Assembly: GCA_023014485.1 (NCBI GenBank)
Contig: JAJOZX010012231.1
Coordinates: 37,337 to 101,336 of the forward strand
Direction of reading: 5' to 3'
DNA length: 64,000 nt
DNA from: Bathynomus jamesi
Lineage: Eukaryota > Arthropoda > Malacostraca > Isopoda > Cirolanidae
In this document: one piece after another, positions 35,282 through 48,400 of the stretch
Numbering within the stretch: the stretch's first letter is position 1
How the letters are laid out: each line of letters begins with the position of its first letter
Notes under the pieces: generated by a model
Told to the model about the DNA's origin: nothing
Database searches by the model: none
What the model saw: the letters and a program-made list of their open reading frames with translations, nothing else
Translations under genes and position numbers: made by a program

Positions 35282-38200
35282 AAGAATAGCGCACCCATTT
35301 ACCTCATGTTAAGAATGGCGAACCCAAAATTCAACATGTTAAGAATGGTGAACCCAAAATTCAACATGTTAAGAATGGCGAACGCAAAATTCAACAAGTT
35401 AAGAATAGCAAACGCAAAATTCAACAAGTTAAGAATAGCAAACGCAAAATTCAACAAGTTAAGAATAGCAAACGCAAAATTCAACAAGTTAAGAATAGCA
35501 AACGCAAAATTCAACAAGTTAAGAATAGCAAACGCAAAATTCAACAAGTTAAGAATAGCAAACGCAAAATTCAACAAGTTAAGAATAGCAAACGCAAAAT
35601 TCAACAAGTTAAGAATAGCAAACGCAAAATTCAACAAGTTAAGAATAGCAAACGCAAAATTCAACAAGTTAAGAATAGCAAACGCAAAATTCAACAAGTT
35701 AAGAATAGCAAACGCAAAATTCAACAAGTTAAGAATAGCAAACGCAAAATTCAACAAGTTAAGAATAGCAAACGCAAAATTCAACAAGTTAAGAATAGCA
35801 AACGCAAAATTCAACAAGTTAAGAATAGCAAACGCAAAATTCAACAAGTTAAGAATAGCAAACGCAAAATTCAACAAGTTAAGAATAGCAAACGCAAAAT
35901 TCAACAAGTTAAGAATAGCAAACGCAAAATTCAACAAGTTAAGAATAGCAAACGCAAAATTCAACAAGTCAAGAATAGCAAACGCAAAATTCAACAAGTC
36001 AAGAATAGCAAACGCAAAATTCAACAAGTTAAGAATAGCAAACGCAAAATTCAACAAGTTAAGAATAGCAAACGCAAAATTCAACAAGTTAAGAATAGCA
36101 AACGCAAAATTCAACAAGTTAAGAATAGCAAACGCAAAATTCAACAAGTTAAGAATAGCAAACGCAAAATTCAACAAGTTAAGAATAGCAAACGCAAAAT
36201 TCAACAAGTTAAGAATAGCAAACGCAAAATTCAACAAGTTAAGAATAGCAAACGCAAAATTCAACAAGTTAAGAATAGCAAACGCAAAATTCAACAAGTT
36301 AAGAATAGCAAACGCAAAATTCAACAAGTTAAGAATAGCAAACGCAAAATTCAACAAGTTAAGAATAGCAAACGCAAAATTCAACAAGTTAAGAATAGCA
36401 AACGCAAAATTCAACAAGTTAAGAATAGCAAACGCAAAATTCAACAAGTTAAGAATAGCAAACGCAAAATTCAACAAGTTAAGAATAGCAAACGCAAAAT
36501 TCAACAAGTTAAGAATAGCAAACGCAAAATTCAACAAGTTAAGAATAGCAAACGCAAAATTCAACAAGTTAAGAATAGCAAACGCAAAATTCAACAAGTT
36601 AAGAATAGCAAACGCAAAATTCAACAAGTTAAGAATAGCAAACGCAAAATTCAACAAGTTAAGAATAGCAAACGCAAAATTCAACAAGTTAAGAATAGCA
36701 AACGCAAAATTCAAGTTAAGAATAGCAAACGCAAAATTCAACAAGTTAAGAATAGCAAACGCAAAATTCAACAAGTTAAGAATAGAAAACGCAAAATTCA
36801 ACAAGTTAAGAATAGAAAACGCAAAATTCAACAAGTTAAGAATAGCAAACGCAAAATTCAACAAGTTAAGAATAGCAAACGCAAAATTCAACAAGTTAAG
36901 AATAGCAAACGCAAAATTCAACAAGTTAAGAATAGCAAACGCAAAATTCAACAAGTTAAGAATAGCAAACGCAAAATTCAACAAGTTAAGAATAGCAAAC
37001 GCAAAATTCAACAAGTTAAGAATAGCAAACGCAAAATTCAACAAGTTAAGAATAGCAAACGCAAAATTCAACAAGTTAAGAATAGCAAACGCAAAATTCA
37101 ACAAGTTAAGAATAGCAAACGCAAAATTCAACAAGTTAAGAATAGCAAACGCAAAATTCAACAAGTTAAGAATAGCAAACGCAAAATTCAACAAGTTAAG
37201 AATAGCAAATGCAAAATTCAACAAGTTAAGAATAGCAAATGCAAAATTCAACAAGTTAAGAATAGCAAATGCAAAATTCAACAAGTTAAGAATAGCAAAC
37301 GCAAAATTCAACAAGAAGAATAGCAAACGCAAAATTCAACAAGTTAAGAATAGCAAACGCAAAATTCAACAAGTTAAGAATAGCAAACGCAAAATTCAAC
37401 AAGTTAAGAATAGCAAACGCAAAATTCAACAAGTTAAGAATAGCAAACGCAAAATTCAACAAGTTAAGAATAGCAAACGCAAAATTCAACAAGTTAAGAA
37501 TAGCAAACGCAAAATTCAACAAGTTAAGAATAGCAAACGCAAAATTCAACAAGTTAAGAATAGCAAACGCAAAATTCAACAAGTTAAGAATAGCAAACGC
37601 AAAATTCAACAAGTTAAGAATAGCAAACGCAAAATTCAACAAGTTAAGAATAGCAAACGCAAAATTCAACAAGTTAAGAATAGCAAACGCAAAATTCAAC
37701 AAGTTAAGAATAGCAAACGCAAAATTCAACAAGTTAAGAATAGCAAACGCAAAATTCAACAAGTTAAGAATAGCAAACGCAAAATTCAACAAGTTAAGAA
37801 TAGCAAACGCAAAATTCAACAAGTTAAGAATAGCAAACGCAAAATTCAACAAGTTAAGAATAGCAAACGCAAAATTCAACAAGTTAAGAATAGCAAACGC
37901 AAAATTCAACAAGTTAAGAATAGCAAACGCAAAATTCAACAAGTTAAGAATAGCAAACGCAAAATTCAACAAGTTAAGAATAGCAAACGCAAAATTCAAC
38001 AAGTTAAGAATAGCAAACGCAAAATTGAACAAGTTAAGAATAGCAAACGCAAAATTCAACAAGTTAAGAATAGCAAACGCAAAATTGAACAAGTTAAGAA
38101 TAGCAAACGCAAAATTGAACAAGTTAAGAATAGCAAACGCAAAATTGAACAAGTTAAGAATAGCAAACGCAAAATTGAACAAGTTAAGAATAGCAAACGC

Positions 38201-38735
38201 AAAATTGAACAAGTTAAGAATAGCAAACCCAAAATTGAACAAGTTAAGAATAGCAAACCCAAAATTGAACAAGTTAAGAATAGCAAACCCAAAATTGAAC
38301 AAGTTAAGAATAGCAAACCCAAAATTGAACAAGTTAAGAATAGCAAACCCAAAATTGAACAAGTTAAGAATAGCAAACCCAAAATTGAACAAGTTAAGAA
38401 TAGCAAACCCAAAATTGAACAAGTTAAGAATAGCAAACCCAAAATTGAACAAGCTAAGAATAGCAAACCCAAAATTGAACAAGCTAAGAATAGCAAACCC
38501 AAAATTGAACAAGCTAAGAATAGCAAACCCAAAATTGAACAAGTTAAGAATAGCAAACCCAAAATTGAACAAGTTAAGAATAGCAAACCCAAAATTGAAC
38601 AAGTTAAGAATAGCAAACCCAAAATTGAACAAGTTAAGAATAGCAAACCCAAAATTCAACAAGTTAAGAATAGCAAACCCAAAATTCAACAAGTTAAGAA
38701 TAGCAAACCCAAAATTCAACAAGTTAAGAATGGCA
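35282..38735 (+). repeat. 30-bp minisatellite, about 115 copies
   Basis: Head-to-tail units begin AAGAATAGC and contain CAAAATTCAACAAG. The unit length is divisible by three and two plus-strand frames and one minus-strand frame lack stops, giving long artefactual open frames (1164 codons on plus, 677 and 478 on minus). Most central units are identical. Variants are clustered: GCGAACCC at the left edge, AATTGAAC from about 38020, AAACCC from about 38220 and CTAAG in three adjacent units near 38450-38515. A unit lacking three bases is at about 36713 and one lacking two at about 37315. Confidence 0.97.
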
Positions 38736-38990
38736 AACCTAATGTTTCAACAGGGAAAAATACTTGGAAAAAAAAAAATAGAAATGAAGCAATATGTTAG
38801 AGAGACATTCCTGGGAAGCAATATGTTAAAGTGATCCAATTTATTTTATATAGTTTACTTCATTTATAAACTTTTAGTAAATTATAACTTTATATAACGT
38901 TCTGTTAATATTTTTAACCTGACTGCCAAGTGTTTCCCATTTCATTTCATTTCGTGTTGGTGTTCATTGACGGTGATTGCATGATTTGGA

Positions 38991-39190
38991 TCACCTGAAG
39001 GTCAGGGCCCCCAGCCTTCGTTAGTTAGCCTTATAAGGCTAACTAACGAAAATATCACGACAACCTAACCAATCATCAAGGCATACAGTTGACCTAACGA
39101 TTGGTTAGGTTGTCGTGATATTTTCGTTAGTTAGCCTTATGAGGCTAATTAAAGAAGGCTGGGGGCCCTGCTCTTTAGGTGATCCCATGA
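38991..39190. repeat. Palindrome between satellite blocks
   Basis: The arms GGATCACCT .. CAGGGCCCCCAGCC fold back; an inner inverted repeat (GTTAGTTAGCCTTAT) and CAACCTAACCAATC stretches lie inside. It separates the main minisatellite from the divergent block at 39255. Confidence 0.7.
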
Positions 39191-39254
39191 TTTACCCTCA
39201 GTACTAACAGTCAGGGTAATATGACAAAAGAGACCAATAGCTTCCCAGGTTTTT

Positions 39255-39440
39255 ACAAAATTCTCCATGTTATGAATAGCAAACCCAAAACTTTCCATGT
39301 CAAGAATAGGGAACCCCAAACTTTCCATGTAAGAATAGGGAACCCAAAATTATCCATGTCAAGAATATTGAACCCAAAATTATCCATGTCAAGAATAGCG
39401 AACCCAACACCCTATGGGTTCACTATTCTTAACGTAATCC
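39255..39440 (+). repeat. Divergent relatives of the 30-bp minisatellite
   Basis: About five units of the form AAGAATAG.GAACCCAAA followed by ATTATCCATGTC show clear relationship to the edge units of the main array. The block ends in an inverse copy (GGTTCACTATTCTTAACG) of the array's left boundary. Confidence 0.8.
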
Positions 39441-40850
39441 ATAATTTGGGTATCTACAGTCTCAAGTTGAAGCATCGTGTCTGCCCTATGGAGAGTAGGA
39501 AAGTTTGTTTCGTATGTATGTATGTATGTAATAATAATTTTGTTTCATTTGATTATTGTGATAGAAAAACATTTTAAAAGGTTTTCTGTTGTTGAATAAC
39601 TGTGTCTAATTCTGTCTTGATTTCCGGAAATGTTGAGGCAGCAAGGAGGGAAAGATGAAACATAATGAATTGACAAATGTTCTTTGCGTACCCTTTGAAA
39701 TGAGAGAAGGCTCAATCAGAGATGACTCTTAGTAATACAAATACTTAAGCAGTATTTATTTTGCTAACAGTTATAATACATACTTCTTTTTGTAAGCCTT
39801 TAAGACATTAGCTTGTTATTCTTGAATAAGGGTTGTCCAACTTTAGGAAAATCGCGGCCAGGTTGCATTCTATAGTCTTCTATTCATAACCTGCATTGCA
39901 TAATGAGAATTTATAGGCAAGTCTTTTTGAGTAACAAAATAGGCATCTCATCCTGCAACTGCGTAACAAGTAAAAACAATAGCTATTAGGTTTAGATTTT
40001 GTTCTGCTATTGACAGTTGTCAGGCAAGTGCTTCCTAATTGATATTAAACCATTTTCTTAAAATATGGCAACAGTTCCTATGTTTTTGTGAGATGAGGTG
40101 ACTCCCACTTTATGTTACCTTCAATAAGCCCTCAGTAAATGTAAAAAACTTCACTTTTTTTTACGTGGTCAAAATATGATAATTTGTTTTTCTGTATCCA
40201 CCCAAAGAGGATGCCAGTGGGCATTGAAACTTATGGAAATAAACTCTGCCTATTAGATTAGGTTTTTATTATCAAGCCCTCAGTATTTTAAATTAGGAAG
40301 GTATTATTGGTGAATAAGAAAACATAGCATATTAAACACACAATACAATTATGGATCCTTTTAGCTAATCAGTTTCGTCCTAGATCATTGAATAAATTAA
40401 CAGAACTGTTTTAGCCAATCAGCTTTGTCCTAGATCACACCACACGCACAGCGCTTTCATTTGAAATCAGTTTGAAAATGGCAAGTCTGTGCAGTGGATC
40501 TATCTACTTGTGAGTTGCCCCCGGTTAATTGAATGTCAGGTTAGGGCAACTGAATGCCCAGTTAGGTCAAATAAATGCCCAGTTAGGTCAATTGAATGCC
40601 AGGTTAGGTCAAATGTACGCCCTTGATGATTGGTTAGGTTAAGTCATAATATTTTCCTTTGTTTTAATGAAAATATCGGGTAAACTTTAAATAGCTGTAA
40701 CTCTTAATATTCATTTATGACAAATTTGCCATAGAAGAAAAGTGTCTTAGAATTGTTGAAACTACTTATTGTAAAGACAAAATTCCTAAAATTCTGTGGT
40801 TGGTCGAAACTACAAATTGACCATATATATAATATATATATATATATATA
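39441..40850. other. Unassigned, with short CCTAA-type repeats
   Basis: No gene seen. At 40525-40612 four imperfect copies of a ~24-bp unit (CCCAGTTAGGTCAATTGAATG-like) occur, and 40720-40760 resembles part of the 23-24.3 kb element (AGAAAAGTGTCTTAGAATT). Confidence 0.45.
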
Positions 40851-40852
40851 TA

Positions 40853-41469
40853 CAAGGTGTCCCAGGAGGAAATGTCAAGAATGCACCATTTCACTCTTTG
40901 GGTATTTCTAAGTAGAAAGTATTATATCGATATGGGTCTGATTCCCAACCGTTACCGAGATACAGGCCTCTACATTTGGATAATTAAAACATAATAAAAA
41001 GGCGATCTTAGATACTATTTAATGACACTTGTGGTTTACAAAAAGTACAAACATACAATACACTATTGCACTTATTGCAGAATGGTTTCAAAGTGACCCC
41101 CTCCTTCTTCAATGCACGCGGCGAGCCTCCGATCCATCGAGTCTTGCCAATGAAAATGCGGAAGTTCATTTCTGAGGTTTATGAATGCATCCTGTATACG
41201 TGCAACCAACTGCTCCCTAGTTTCGGGCTTATCCCGCTGATAAATGTTACTCTTCAAGAACCCCCAGACAAAAAATCTAGCGGAGATGAGTCAGGCGAAC
41301 GAGGGGGGGCATGCCACAGGTCCTCCACGTCCAATCCACCTTCCTGGAAACTGTAGAGGCCTGTATCTCGGTAACGGTTGGGAATCAGGCATATGTCGAT
41401 ATAATACGTTCTACTTAGAAATACCCAAAAGTCAAATGGTGCATTCTTGACATTTCCTCCTGGGACACC

Positions 41470-41472
<3 letters not shown>
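40853..41472 (-). mobile_element. Mariner-like deletion derivative
   Basis: The ends are CAAGGTGTCCCAGGAGG and the inverse CCTCCTGGGACACCCTG, each with TA outside, within a TA microsatellite. The inverted repeats extend about 120 bp. The minus strand at 41072-41257 retains the C-terminal part of a transposase (KPETREQLVARIQDAF, RRLAACIEEGGGHFE); catalytic parts are deleted. Confidence 0.75.

Positions 41473-41530
<58 letters not shown>
41473..41530. repeat. (TA)n microsatellite
   Basis: It is pure TA repeat following the mariner-like element. Confidence 0.95.
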
Positions 41531-41533
<3 letters not shown>

Positions 41534-41565
41534 TTTAACTGCAAACAACACACAGTATAATTAAT

Positions 41566-42002
<437 letters not shown>

Positions 42003-42394
42003 ATTAATAAGATCACGTGTTATTTTGTGATTCTACGGTGTATATATATATATATATACACACACAGTAATTCCTTGTTTTATGTGGGGGTTCTGTGCTT
42101 GTGTGACCTGTGTATAACAAAAACTGTGCATATGAGACAAGATACATTTACATTTGGTTAATATTCATTTTAATGCTCCCTTCATTTTGGAAATGCAATT
42201 GTTTTTTATGAAAAAAAAATATTGAGCATTGTTGGAAAGACATGAAGAGCTGGTATTACGGTCTGGCAACAAAACCCCATCCTATCCAAAGTATCTTGCA
42301 TGGTATAGTCATCTGGGGTGAAAAAAAAACAATTTGCCTTAACTTAGGCCTACAGACTTTATTATTAGGGATGGACACAAACCTGTATGTTCAC

Positions 42395-43057
42395 TAGGGT
42401 TATGACTTTTTAATTTTTTGTCATAAATATTGTTTCCTGTATCATCAATCGATGAACTTTTGCTTGAAAACAATAAAAAAGGGCCTAATTCCTCAGAATT
42501 AAAAAAAAATGTCACCCCGAAAGCAAATATAGTAAAGGGTGTCAGGAAATGATTGCCCCCCCCTGTACAGAAGAAACTGAAAGGAATAGAAAAAAACAGA
42601 CAAAACCACGCAAAAGAGCGTTTAATTTTGAATAAAAAACACTTGTTTTAATATCGGGTGTTGCCCCCATTTGCAGCTCTGACGGCCATTAATCGACGGG
42701 GGTATGATCCCAGAAGTGTCAAAGTTTCTCTGAATCGTTCAAAATAGATGATGCCATGGTTTCTGTGGGGAAAAAAATGGTAAGAATTAAAATCACAGGA
42801 ATAGAATATAATGGTTTTTATTCAGATTTTAACGCTCTTTCAAGTGGTCTCGCCGGTTTTTATCTATCTCTTCTAGTTTTTGCTCTACAGGGGGGGGGCA
42901 ATCATTTCCTGACACCCTTTACTATATTTGCTTTCGGGGTGACATTTTTTTTTAATTCTGAGGAATTAGGCACTTTTTTATTGTTTTCAAGCAAAAGTTC
43001 ATCGATTGATGATACAGGAAACAATATTTATGACAAAAAAAAAAAGTCATAACCCTA
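42395..43057. mobile_element. Fold-back element with 8-bp duplication
   Basis: Arms of about 170 bp starting TAGGGTTATGACTTTTT are inverse to each other. The 8-bp target duplication ATGTTCAC is perfect (42387-42394, 43058-43065). The middle (42570-42885) contains TTTAATATCGGGTGTTGCC, which looks like mariner-derived sequence. No protein is encoded. Confidence 0.85.
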
Positions 43058-43209
43058 ATGTTCACATTATAAAGGCCAGGTGTCATAATAACATGGGAAT
43101 AGAATTTTTTTTCCTGCAAAATGGAAAGGTGAAAATGAACCGTGCTTTGGGTGAAAAAAAATATAGCATTAACTATGGTATATTGGTGTCAATGGAATTA
43201 CAGAGTTAT

Positions 43210-43560
43210 AATAAACCCTTTGTTGCATAACCTCTTTGCAATGTTGAACAACATTTGCAATTGCATTTCAACATTCTTGCACTCCCATTTTGCGCCCATA
43301 CTAATATATAAAACATATGTTCTTTTTAACTCCCTCCCCTCTCCCCCTTTGCAGCATTGATTTGTTGCATAACACCCCCTTTGCAGCATTGATTTGTTGC
43401 ATAACACACCCCCTTTGCAGCATTGATGTTGCATAAGCCTTGCAACATTGCTGCTGCATAATATCCCTACATTGCATGCCCCATACCCCCTTTGTTGCAT
43501 AACCCCTTCGCAACATTGACCATTTGCAATTGCATTCCAACATTCCTGCACTCTCCCATG
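43210..43560 (+). repeat. Tandem GTTGCATAAC / GCAGCATTG repeats
   Basis: Five or more imperfect ~30-bp units containing TTTGCAGCATTGATTTG and TTGCATAACACCCC are flanked by a larger duplication (GCAATTGCATTYCAACATTC to TGTTCTTTTTAA at 43255-43335 and 43530-43595). Confidence 0.7.
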
Positions 43561-43595
43561 TTTTACTACATAAAACATAGGTTCTTTTTAACCCC

Positions 43596-44096
43596 AAAGA
43601 GGCTTCAACTGCATGGGGTTAAAAAAAACACAGCTTCACAAGGCTTATGCCACAGACTGTTTTATTTCTCCTCATGCATTACAAGATACACATCTTCACA
43701 CTTTTCAGCATAAGTATAAATATTCTATAGTGAAAAATAATTCAGTGCCAAGCAAATAATAAATAAATGCAAAAAAGTTTTCTTTACATATTTTTGACTT
43801 TTTTTTCTGGTGCTCATTTCTTGGAAATGAACAAACATAAAGACATCATTTTACCAACACTTTTGAAGGATATAGTGGGCTACCTAAAAAAATTTCTTAC
43901 AAATTTTCTTTATATTAAAAATTATTTTAAGGGGCCTGTTCATTTTCACCCCAACATACTCTATGTTTTTTTTCATCCCAGATGACTATACTTGTTTAAC
44001 TGTGAATATCCCTCTCAACAATGTGTCTAAAAATTCATGTTGGTCACCACAGATATGTACAAATATCCCAATGCTGCTATTTAAGGTAAGAAATTG
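43596..44096. other. Unassigned AT-rich stretch
   Basis: No gene or bounded repeat was seen here. It probably belongs to the interior of the surrounding Tigger-like element. Confidence 0.35.
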
Positions 44097-44272
44097 CGAA
44101 AAAACGTTTTTCTGGTGTTTTTTGTTTAAATTTAGCCTTCATTTCTTTGGAATATGAGTGTTTTTGAGAAATTAAAAAATTGAAAATTCTCAAAAATGGC
44201 TCATTTCCCAAAGAAACGAAGTTCAGATTTGAACAAATCGCACCAAAAAACACCAGAAAAATGTGTTTTGGT
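44097..44272. repeat. Palindrome related to 23.0 and 24.7 kb
   Basis: Arms with CGTTTTTCTGGTGTTTTTTG and the inverse fold around TGAGAAATTAAAAAATTG. GATTTGTTCAAATCTGAACTTC inside the arm (in inverse) links it to the other two palindromes. Confidence 0.75.
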
Positions 44273-44634
44273 CCAGAAAGGAGAGGGAGCACTAAAACGA
44301 ATAATTACCTTGCATTCAATTTACCCCAATACATCCATCTACAAGTTACATGGGCTTATATATAGCCTGATTTAACCTTATCAACAAGTATTAAGCTATA
44401 AATACAGTTAGTAAATAATATATAAATAATATGTAATATAATAAAATTTTACTAACCAAAAATAATGATGGTGAGGATTGCTGTGCAGTACTCTTTATGA
44501 GTGATATTGTGGAGAGAAAAACTGGTAAATTTCTAGTCTGAATGGCAACCAGTAATGTTGCATATAAAGTCATTTTCTGGGTTTTAGGAGATATTGAATA
44601 CAGTCATGAGGTTTATTTTTGTCGCTAACTAAAC

Positions 44635-44796
44635 CTAACCTAATCTAACTACCGTACATGCACTGTTGCAGGATGGGCACAACTTTGAGGGTGGGATTAC
44701 ATCGTGCTCTTCAAAAATCTTTAATGCTTTTTCATTGTTATTAAACACCTCGGCAATTAGCATATAGGACATTTGCTCACAACTTTCACAAGCCAT
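44635..44796 (-). CDS. Second Merlin-like zinc-ribbon exon
   Basis: From ATG 44794-44796 the minus strand encodes 53 residues, MACESCEQM .. NNNEKALKIFEEH..VIPP .. CPSCNSACTVV, homologous in order and spacing to the exon at 23877-24053 (M-A-x-C-x-x-C, N-x-E-K, H-x-V-x-P, C-P-x-C, C-T). The stop lies in an adjacent CCTAACC array. Both copies lie near a related palindrome. Confidence 0.4.
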   Translation of the reverse strand: MACESCEQMSYMLIAEVFNNNEKALKIFEEHDVIPPSKLCPSCNSACTVVRLG

Positions 44797-45014
44797 GATT
44801 TTTTATAAATGAGATGCTCCCTTGCGCAACTCTATTAATGAATGTATGCATGCGCATAAAAAAACAACCACACCCATGTGCAGATGCTTCCTTGTGCAAC
44901 TATATTAATGAATGTATGCATGCGCATAAAAAAGCAGAGCCCATGTACACATAAACAAGAAGCGCAGTGCACCAATTAGTGCAACATTTGTGCAATTTAT
45001 TATTCAGTGTACAG

Positions 45015-45385
45015 TAGGGTGGCCCACTTTTCAATTTTTTGAAAAGTATAGGTTCTCGTAGTTTTTCCCATTATTTGGCACTATACTAGCACATTGGTAC
45101 CATTTTTACAAAAATTGATCAATATTTATGGGTCTCGCATCGACCTTGAAATTACGAGTTTTTTTTAAAAATGCGTACTTTTTAACTTTTTACTGAATCA
45201 AGATAAATCATTAAGTAGGGATGTTTTCTGAATCCTCTTGATGAGAAGTCGTTTGGTGTGCCTTCCAATGTCATACGACTAATGGTTTAAAAGTTGTGCC
45301 TGTATACAGGTAATACCAATGTGCTAGTATAGTGCCAAATAATGGGAAAAACCATGATCACCTATACTTTTCAAAAAAATCAGCA
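45015..45385 (+). repeat. Left inverted repeat of element B
   Basis: The sequence 45050-45110 (GTTTTTCCCATTATTTGGC, then ACTATACTAGCACATTGG) is inverted at 45315-45380, so the arm alone can fold into a long hairpin with a ~200-bp loop. Confidence 0.8.
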
Positions 45386-45486
45386 AATAGACAAATAAGG
45401 AAGAAAGAAACAATAACTTAAACAATCACTTTTGCATTGTATTGACCACTATCACATGTCACTGACTGCAATGTTGTCCCTCTGTG

Positions 45487-48400
45487 CTATGTCATCGTGG
45501 CGAGTGATGACTTCTTGAAGTTGCCGAGCTCTTTCCAGTTCTTTTCCACCACTTGCGGAAGATCCTGCAGCTGTGCCTCATCCTTTGTGACTGTGTTCAC
45601 ATAGTCTTGTATCAGTTGGACTCCTCTTTCAGCGACGTCATTGGTGACCTGGAGATTAGAGATCACATCCTTCAGATGACAAAAGTCCTCATTCTCGTCC
45701 CACTTATCAGTTGGCAGGGTGAGCCACGAAGACCCATACATCTTCAGACCTGCAAATAAGAACCAGGAGGACTCGTTGATCAGGTTGGGGAGTAGCGTCA
45801 TCTCATCGACTGAGATGTTCTCGTATGTGAAGTCTTTGGGTACAGGGAGGTGGGACAGCTTCTCTGCCATCTGTTGCTTCACAGTGCCATCCACCTTGTT
45901 GCTGCATAGAGCGAAGATGATGGTCTGAGGCCTCAGATACCAGAAGTGCCGCCTCATCACTGCCAGTGACGCTTCTGCCACCTCGCGGTCCACTGCCCTA
46001 TACCTCAGAAAATGCTGGTATAGTACCAGGTCATTCAACAGCGCATCAGCTGCTACAGGGGCCACCAACCAAGCTGGTACGTACAGAAGAGCGATGAACA
46101 CCACGATCCTGTGCAGTTTGTCGACCAGCTCGGCGTCGAGCTCCAGCTGCCTACTGAACATCAGCAGTTTTGTGTAGTAGATGACCTGAAACAAAGTAAG
46201 TAAGACAGGTTTATTGTAGAGTTGCACCGATACCAATATTTTGGCCGATACCGATACCACAAAAAAGTGCCGGTACCGATACCGATACCGATACTTTTTA
46301 ATTGTTTTAAAATTGATTATTAATAAAAGTTCAAGTAAATGATATAATATCTCAATTAACTTAAAATGCCTTTCCCAATCCCAACTTAGGGCCTTGGCCC
46401 TAAAGCCATTACTAATAAAGTTAGGAGATGTAAATTTAATGTTGTATAAAAATATTTTAAATTAAATTAATACAAAGATGATAATTTTATAACTTATTAC
46501 TGTAAACTATATTATCATACACTGGTATATTGGGGTACATACAGTAAAAGTACTGCTATCACTGTAGGCTGGTCTAGCTTACTTGGGCCCTATACCATTA
46601 TTAATACATAAGAATTGTAAATTTATTTACCAGAAATATTTTTTATTTTATCAATATATATATTTGAAATTAAATTAAGAAAAAGAAAATATATATATAT
46701 CTTATTATATAAAGTTCTAAACCAATGAATGCATATAATGGTAGTGTATTATCAATAACTTTACACACGAGATTCAAGCATTCAAGCAACTGAATGGTTT
46801 ATTATGATTATGCATGCCGCGTGGTGCCATCTATGAACAACTTTACAAAACTTTCATTTTTACTGAAAACTATTACTGTAATTTGAAATTGTATATTTAT
46901 ATGATACTGTATTACTGTATTGAATATTTGTAATCTTGTATAGGGGCCTATAGTTACATTTTATGATTTTTTGTTTTGTTAGTAAATGTAAACATTGCTA
47001 ATTTTGATAAAATATATATTAAACAACTAAATAAGATATTACTGTATAATAATAAAAAAATTTAATTTTATATAAAATAAGATAATTTCAAAAAACAGTA
47101 ATTCAAAGTATCGGTTTTCAGAACAGTATCGGCCGATACCGATACCGATACTTTGTGAAAAGTGGCCGATACGGCCGATACCGATACATCGGTGCAACTC
47201 TAGTTTATTGTTACCAATTACTTTGTTTGCGTTATAATGAAATGTTTATCTTTGAATAACATTTAAACTTATCTCTAGATTATTTTTGTTTGAAAATACT
47301 AACTTTAGCCATCCATCTTGCGTGGTGGTAGGCTCCTGGGCGCATGAGGTGAATGCCATGGCATGGTTGTGTCCCGAGTACCAGGAGTGTGATCTCTGCC
47401 ACTTCCCGGTAATCGTCTCTGACGAAACCAGAAGCTGTGCTCAGGAAGCTGACTACCGCGTCCCGGAGTTCTATTAGCCACGTACTCTCTGCCAGATTCT
47501 CGACCTGCAGCTTGCAGTAGGTCGAGAGATCGAGCTCGTCCCATCTTCAAAAATAATAAACAAGAAAATTGTGTGAGAAAACTCTGAAGTTCCGGTTTGG
47601 CTTGCTGTTTTATAAACTAGTGGAATATCATGTGTGTCCTAACTTTACCTTGCACAAAAAATGAACTAACCTTCTCTTCAGCTGCTGAAACAAAGGATCA
47701 GTTGGTGCCGTAGTCCTTCCGAGCAGGGTGATGGCTACTGCCCCCACGATAAGCTCTAGGATGTGATGATGGCATCCCAGCTGGAGTAGCGGTCACCCGA
47801 GCATGTTTTCCAGCCAGACAACTGCACCCTGCGCCCTCCCCGTGTTGGTGGAAGTGGTGTCGAAGCAGAGTCCGATGACGCTCTCCTCACATCCCCAATC
47901 TTCGAGACATGTATGGTTGCCCGCGCCTGCGACAGTCCGGTGCCATCAGCAACAGCTGGGACTGACAGCAAATTTCCTTCTGTGCAATGAGGAGCCCCGG
48001 AGATGAGAATTGCTTGGCGGTGCTCCACTGTTCCAAGGAAGTTCTGAAACACATGCCATATATTTCAATTTCATGGTTGTAAAGTAACCTATTTTTGTTC
48101 ACATTCAGTTCTCTTTTTAATTGACATTATGCTTCATGAATCTCATTACTAAATTGATAGCTATGAAAACTTAATCAACTGACCTTGACCATTTTGCCAT
48201 CCCAGTGGACAACAGTGTGCCTAGGTGGCATGAAGGAGTCCTTCACAGCCATTGCCACTTCACGGCGATGTGACACTTCCCCGGCGAGCCGTTTCTTTCG
48301 AGATGCTGAACTGATTGAGGTCTGCTGGTGGATCTGCCGAACATGTGATAGCAGCCACAATGCTTACTACCTATGTAGAGAATGGAAAGTGGAAAGGAAA

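Noticed and set aside
35282..38735. CRISPR array
   Set aside because: Units are directly adjacent with no unique spacers, and the window is eukaryotic.
35299..38834. Open frames of 1164, 677, 478, 269 and 198 codons as giant repetitive proteins
   Set aside because: All arise from one 30-bp tandem unit that has no stop in several frames on both strands; no start context, signal or non-repeat domain supports a gene.
43198..43597. Cysteine-rich 126- and 98-residue frames
   Set aside because: Frames over the ~30-bp GCAGCATTG tandem repeats; the cysteines come from GCA/TGC repeats, not a zinc domain.
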